From: Eubacteriales bacterium
GTDB taxonomy: Bacteria; Bacillota_A; Clostridia; Christensenellales; Aristaeellaceae
Reading direction: 5' to 3'
Assembly: GCA_030528845.1 (NCBI GenBank)
Contig: JAUMYC010000164.1
Coordinates: 1 to 5,516 of the forward strand
Length of the DNA stretch: 5,516 bases
The notes under the pieces: model-generated
Databases searched by the model: none
Told to the model about the DNA's origin: nothing
The model's input: only the letters and a program-made list of their open reading frames with translations
Translations under genes and position numbers: made by a program
Part shown: positions 5,123 through 5,516 of the stretch, one piece after another
Numbering within the stretch: position 1 is the first letter of the stretch
Layout of the letters: each line of letters opens with the position of its first letter

Positions 5123-5516
5123 CAGTCGGGATTTGCGGCCTCGGGCTGATCGGCGGCTCGCTGGCCAAGGCCTATGCGCTCGCGGGCGCGCGCGTGCTGG
5201 GCTATGATACGGACGCGGGCGTATGCACCCTCGCCATGGCGGACGGCGTCCTCGCCGGGCTTTTGACGCAAGAGACCGCCGCGGAATGCGAGCTTCTGCT
5301 CGTGGCGGTCTATCCGCAGGCGGCGATGGAATACATGCGCCGTATCGCGCCGTTTCTCAAAAAGGAAACGATGCTGATCGACTGCTGCGGCACCAAGCGG
5401 CTCGTGTGCGAGGAGGGCTTCCGCCTCGCACACGAATACGGCTTTACCTACGTCGGCGGCCATCCCATGGCCGGCACGCATTTCTCCGGCTTCGCCGCCA
5501 GCCGCGCCACGCTCTT
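5119..5516 (+). CDS. tyrA: Prephenate dehydrogenase, N-terminal part (runs off window)
   Basis: Oxidative decarboxylation of prephenate to 4-hydroxyphenylpyruvate, the tyrosine branch after chorismate. Only the first 132 residues are present. They show a Rossmann fold starting [15 protein letters not shown] (4-18). Asp30 at the end of the second strand suggests NAD rather than NADP. DCCGTKR (88-94) corresponds to the usual D-x-G/C-S/T-x-K segment, and [12 protein letters not shown] (113-124) carries the catalytic His115. In most relatives I recall a Glu at the place of His121, so this is a mild oddity. The ATG overlaps the aroF stop as ATGA, with GGGAGG at 5103-5108, so translation is probably coupled and the two genes form one operon. 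The C-terminal dimerisation region, and any ACT domain, lie outside the window. Confidence 0.93.
   Translation, partial: MTVGICGLGLIGGSLAKAYALAGARVLGYDTDAGVCTLAMADGVLAGLLTQETAAECELLLVAVYPQAAMEYMRRIAPFLKKETMLIDCCGTKRLVCEEGFRLAHEYGFTYVGGHPMAGTHFSGFAASRATL

Overview
The window looks like a chromosomal segment from a GC-rich Firmicute, probably a gut-type Clostridia such as Oscillospirales or Christensenellales. The reasons are strong AGGAGG-type Shine-Dalgarno sites, short gaps between genes, and protein types I recall as typical of that class. The genus is not resolvable from the sequence, and I see no mobile element, CRISPR array, tRNA or rRNA.

Layout. Positions 1-87 lie downstream of the first gene and hold nothing I can name. 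A tRNA-dihydrouridine synthase gene (dus) reads leftward from 1050 to 88. Between it and the next gene is a compact divergent control region with two back-to-back near-consensus sigma-A promoters, one leftward for dus and one rightward. The rightward promoter drives a two-gene unit. The first gene (1238-3166) encodes a large protein with no signal peptide that joins a ParB/sulfiredoxin-like N-terminal segment to a BMP/PnrA-type nucleoside-binding domain. The second (3186-3776) encodes a small metallophosphoesterase.

The region 3777-4117 (341 bases) has no conventional gene but is the most interesting part. It carries a promoter, a well-placed ribosome-binding site, and a 20-codon leader peptide containing the run FFFYYFTF. 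After the leader come an antiterminator arm and a strong intrinsic terminator with seven T's. The arms can form mutually exclusive 1:2, 2:3 and 3:4 helices. This is the architecture of ribosome-mediated transcription attenuation, best known from E. coli pheA and trp. It lies directly before a DAHP synthase gene (aroF type, 4118-5122), which overlaps by 4 bases a prephenate dehydrogenase gene (tyrA) that runs off the window end at 5516.

How it fits together. DAHP synthase commits carbon to the shikimate pathway, and prephenate dehydrogenase makes the tyrosine precursor. The leader peptide would sense charged tRNA-Phe and tRNA-Tyr and switch the operon on when those amino acids are short. The N-terminal ferredoxin-like domain of this DAHP synthase probably adds feedback inhibition at the enzyme level. 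In Firmicutes this class of gene is more usually controlled by T-box riboswitches, and no T-box signature is visible here. A peptide-coding attenuator in this setting is therefore the main candidate for a little-described system. An exact 11-base repeat of the terminator's 5' arm just before the aroF ribosome-binding site suggests a further alternative pairing.
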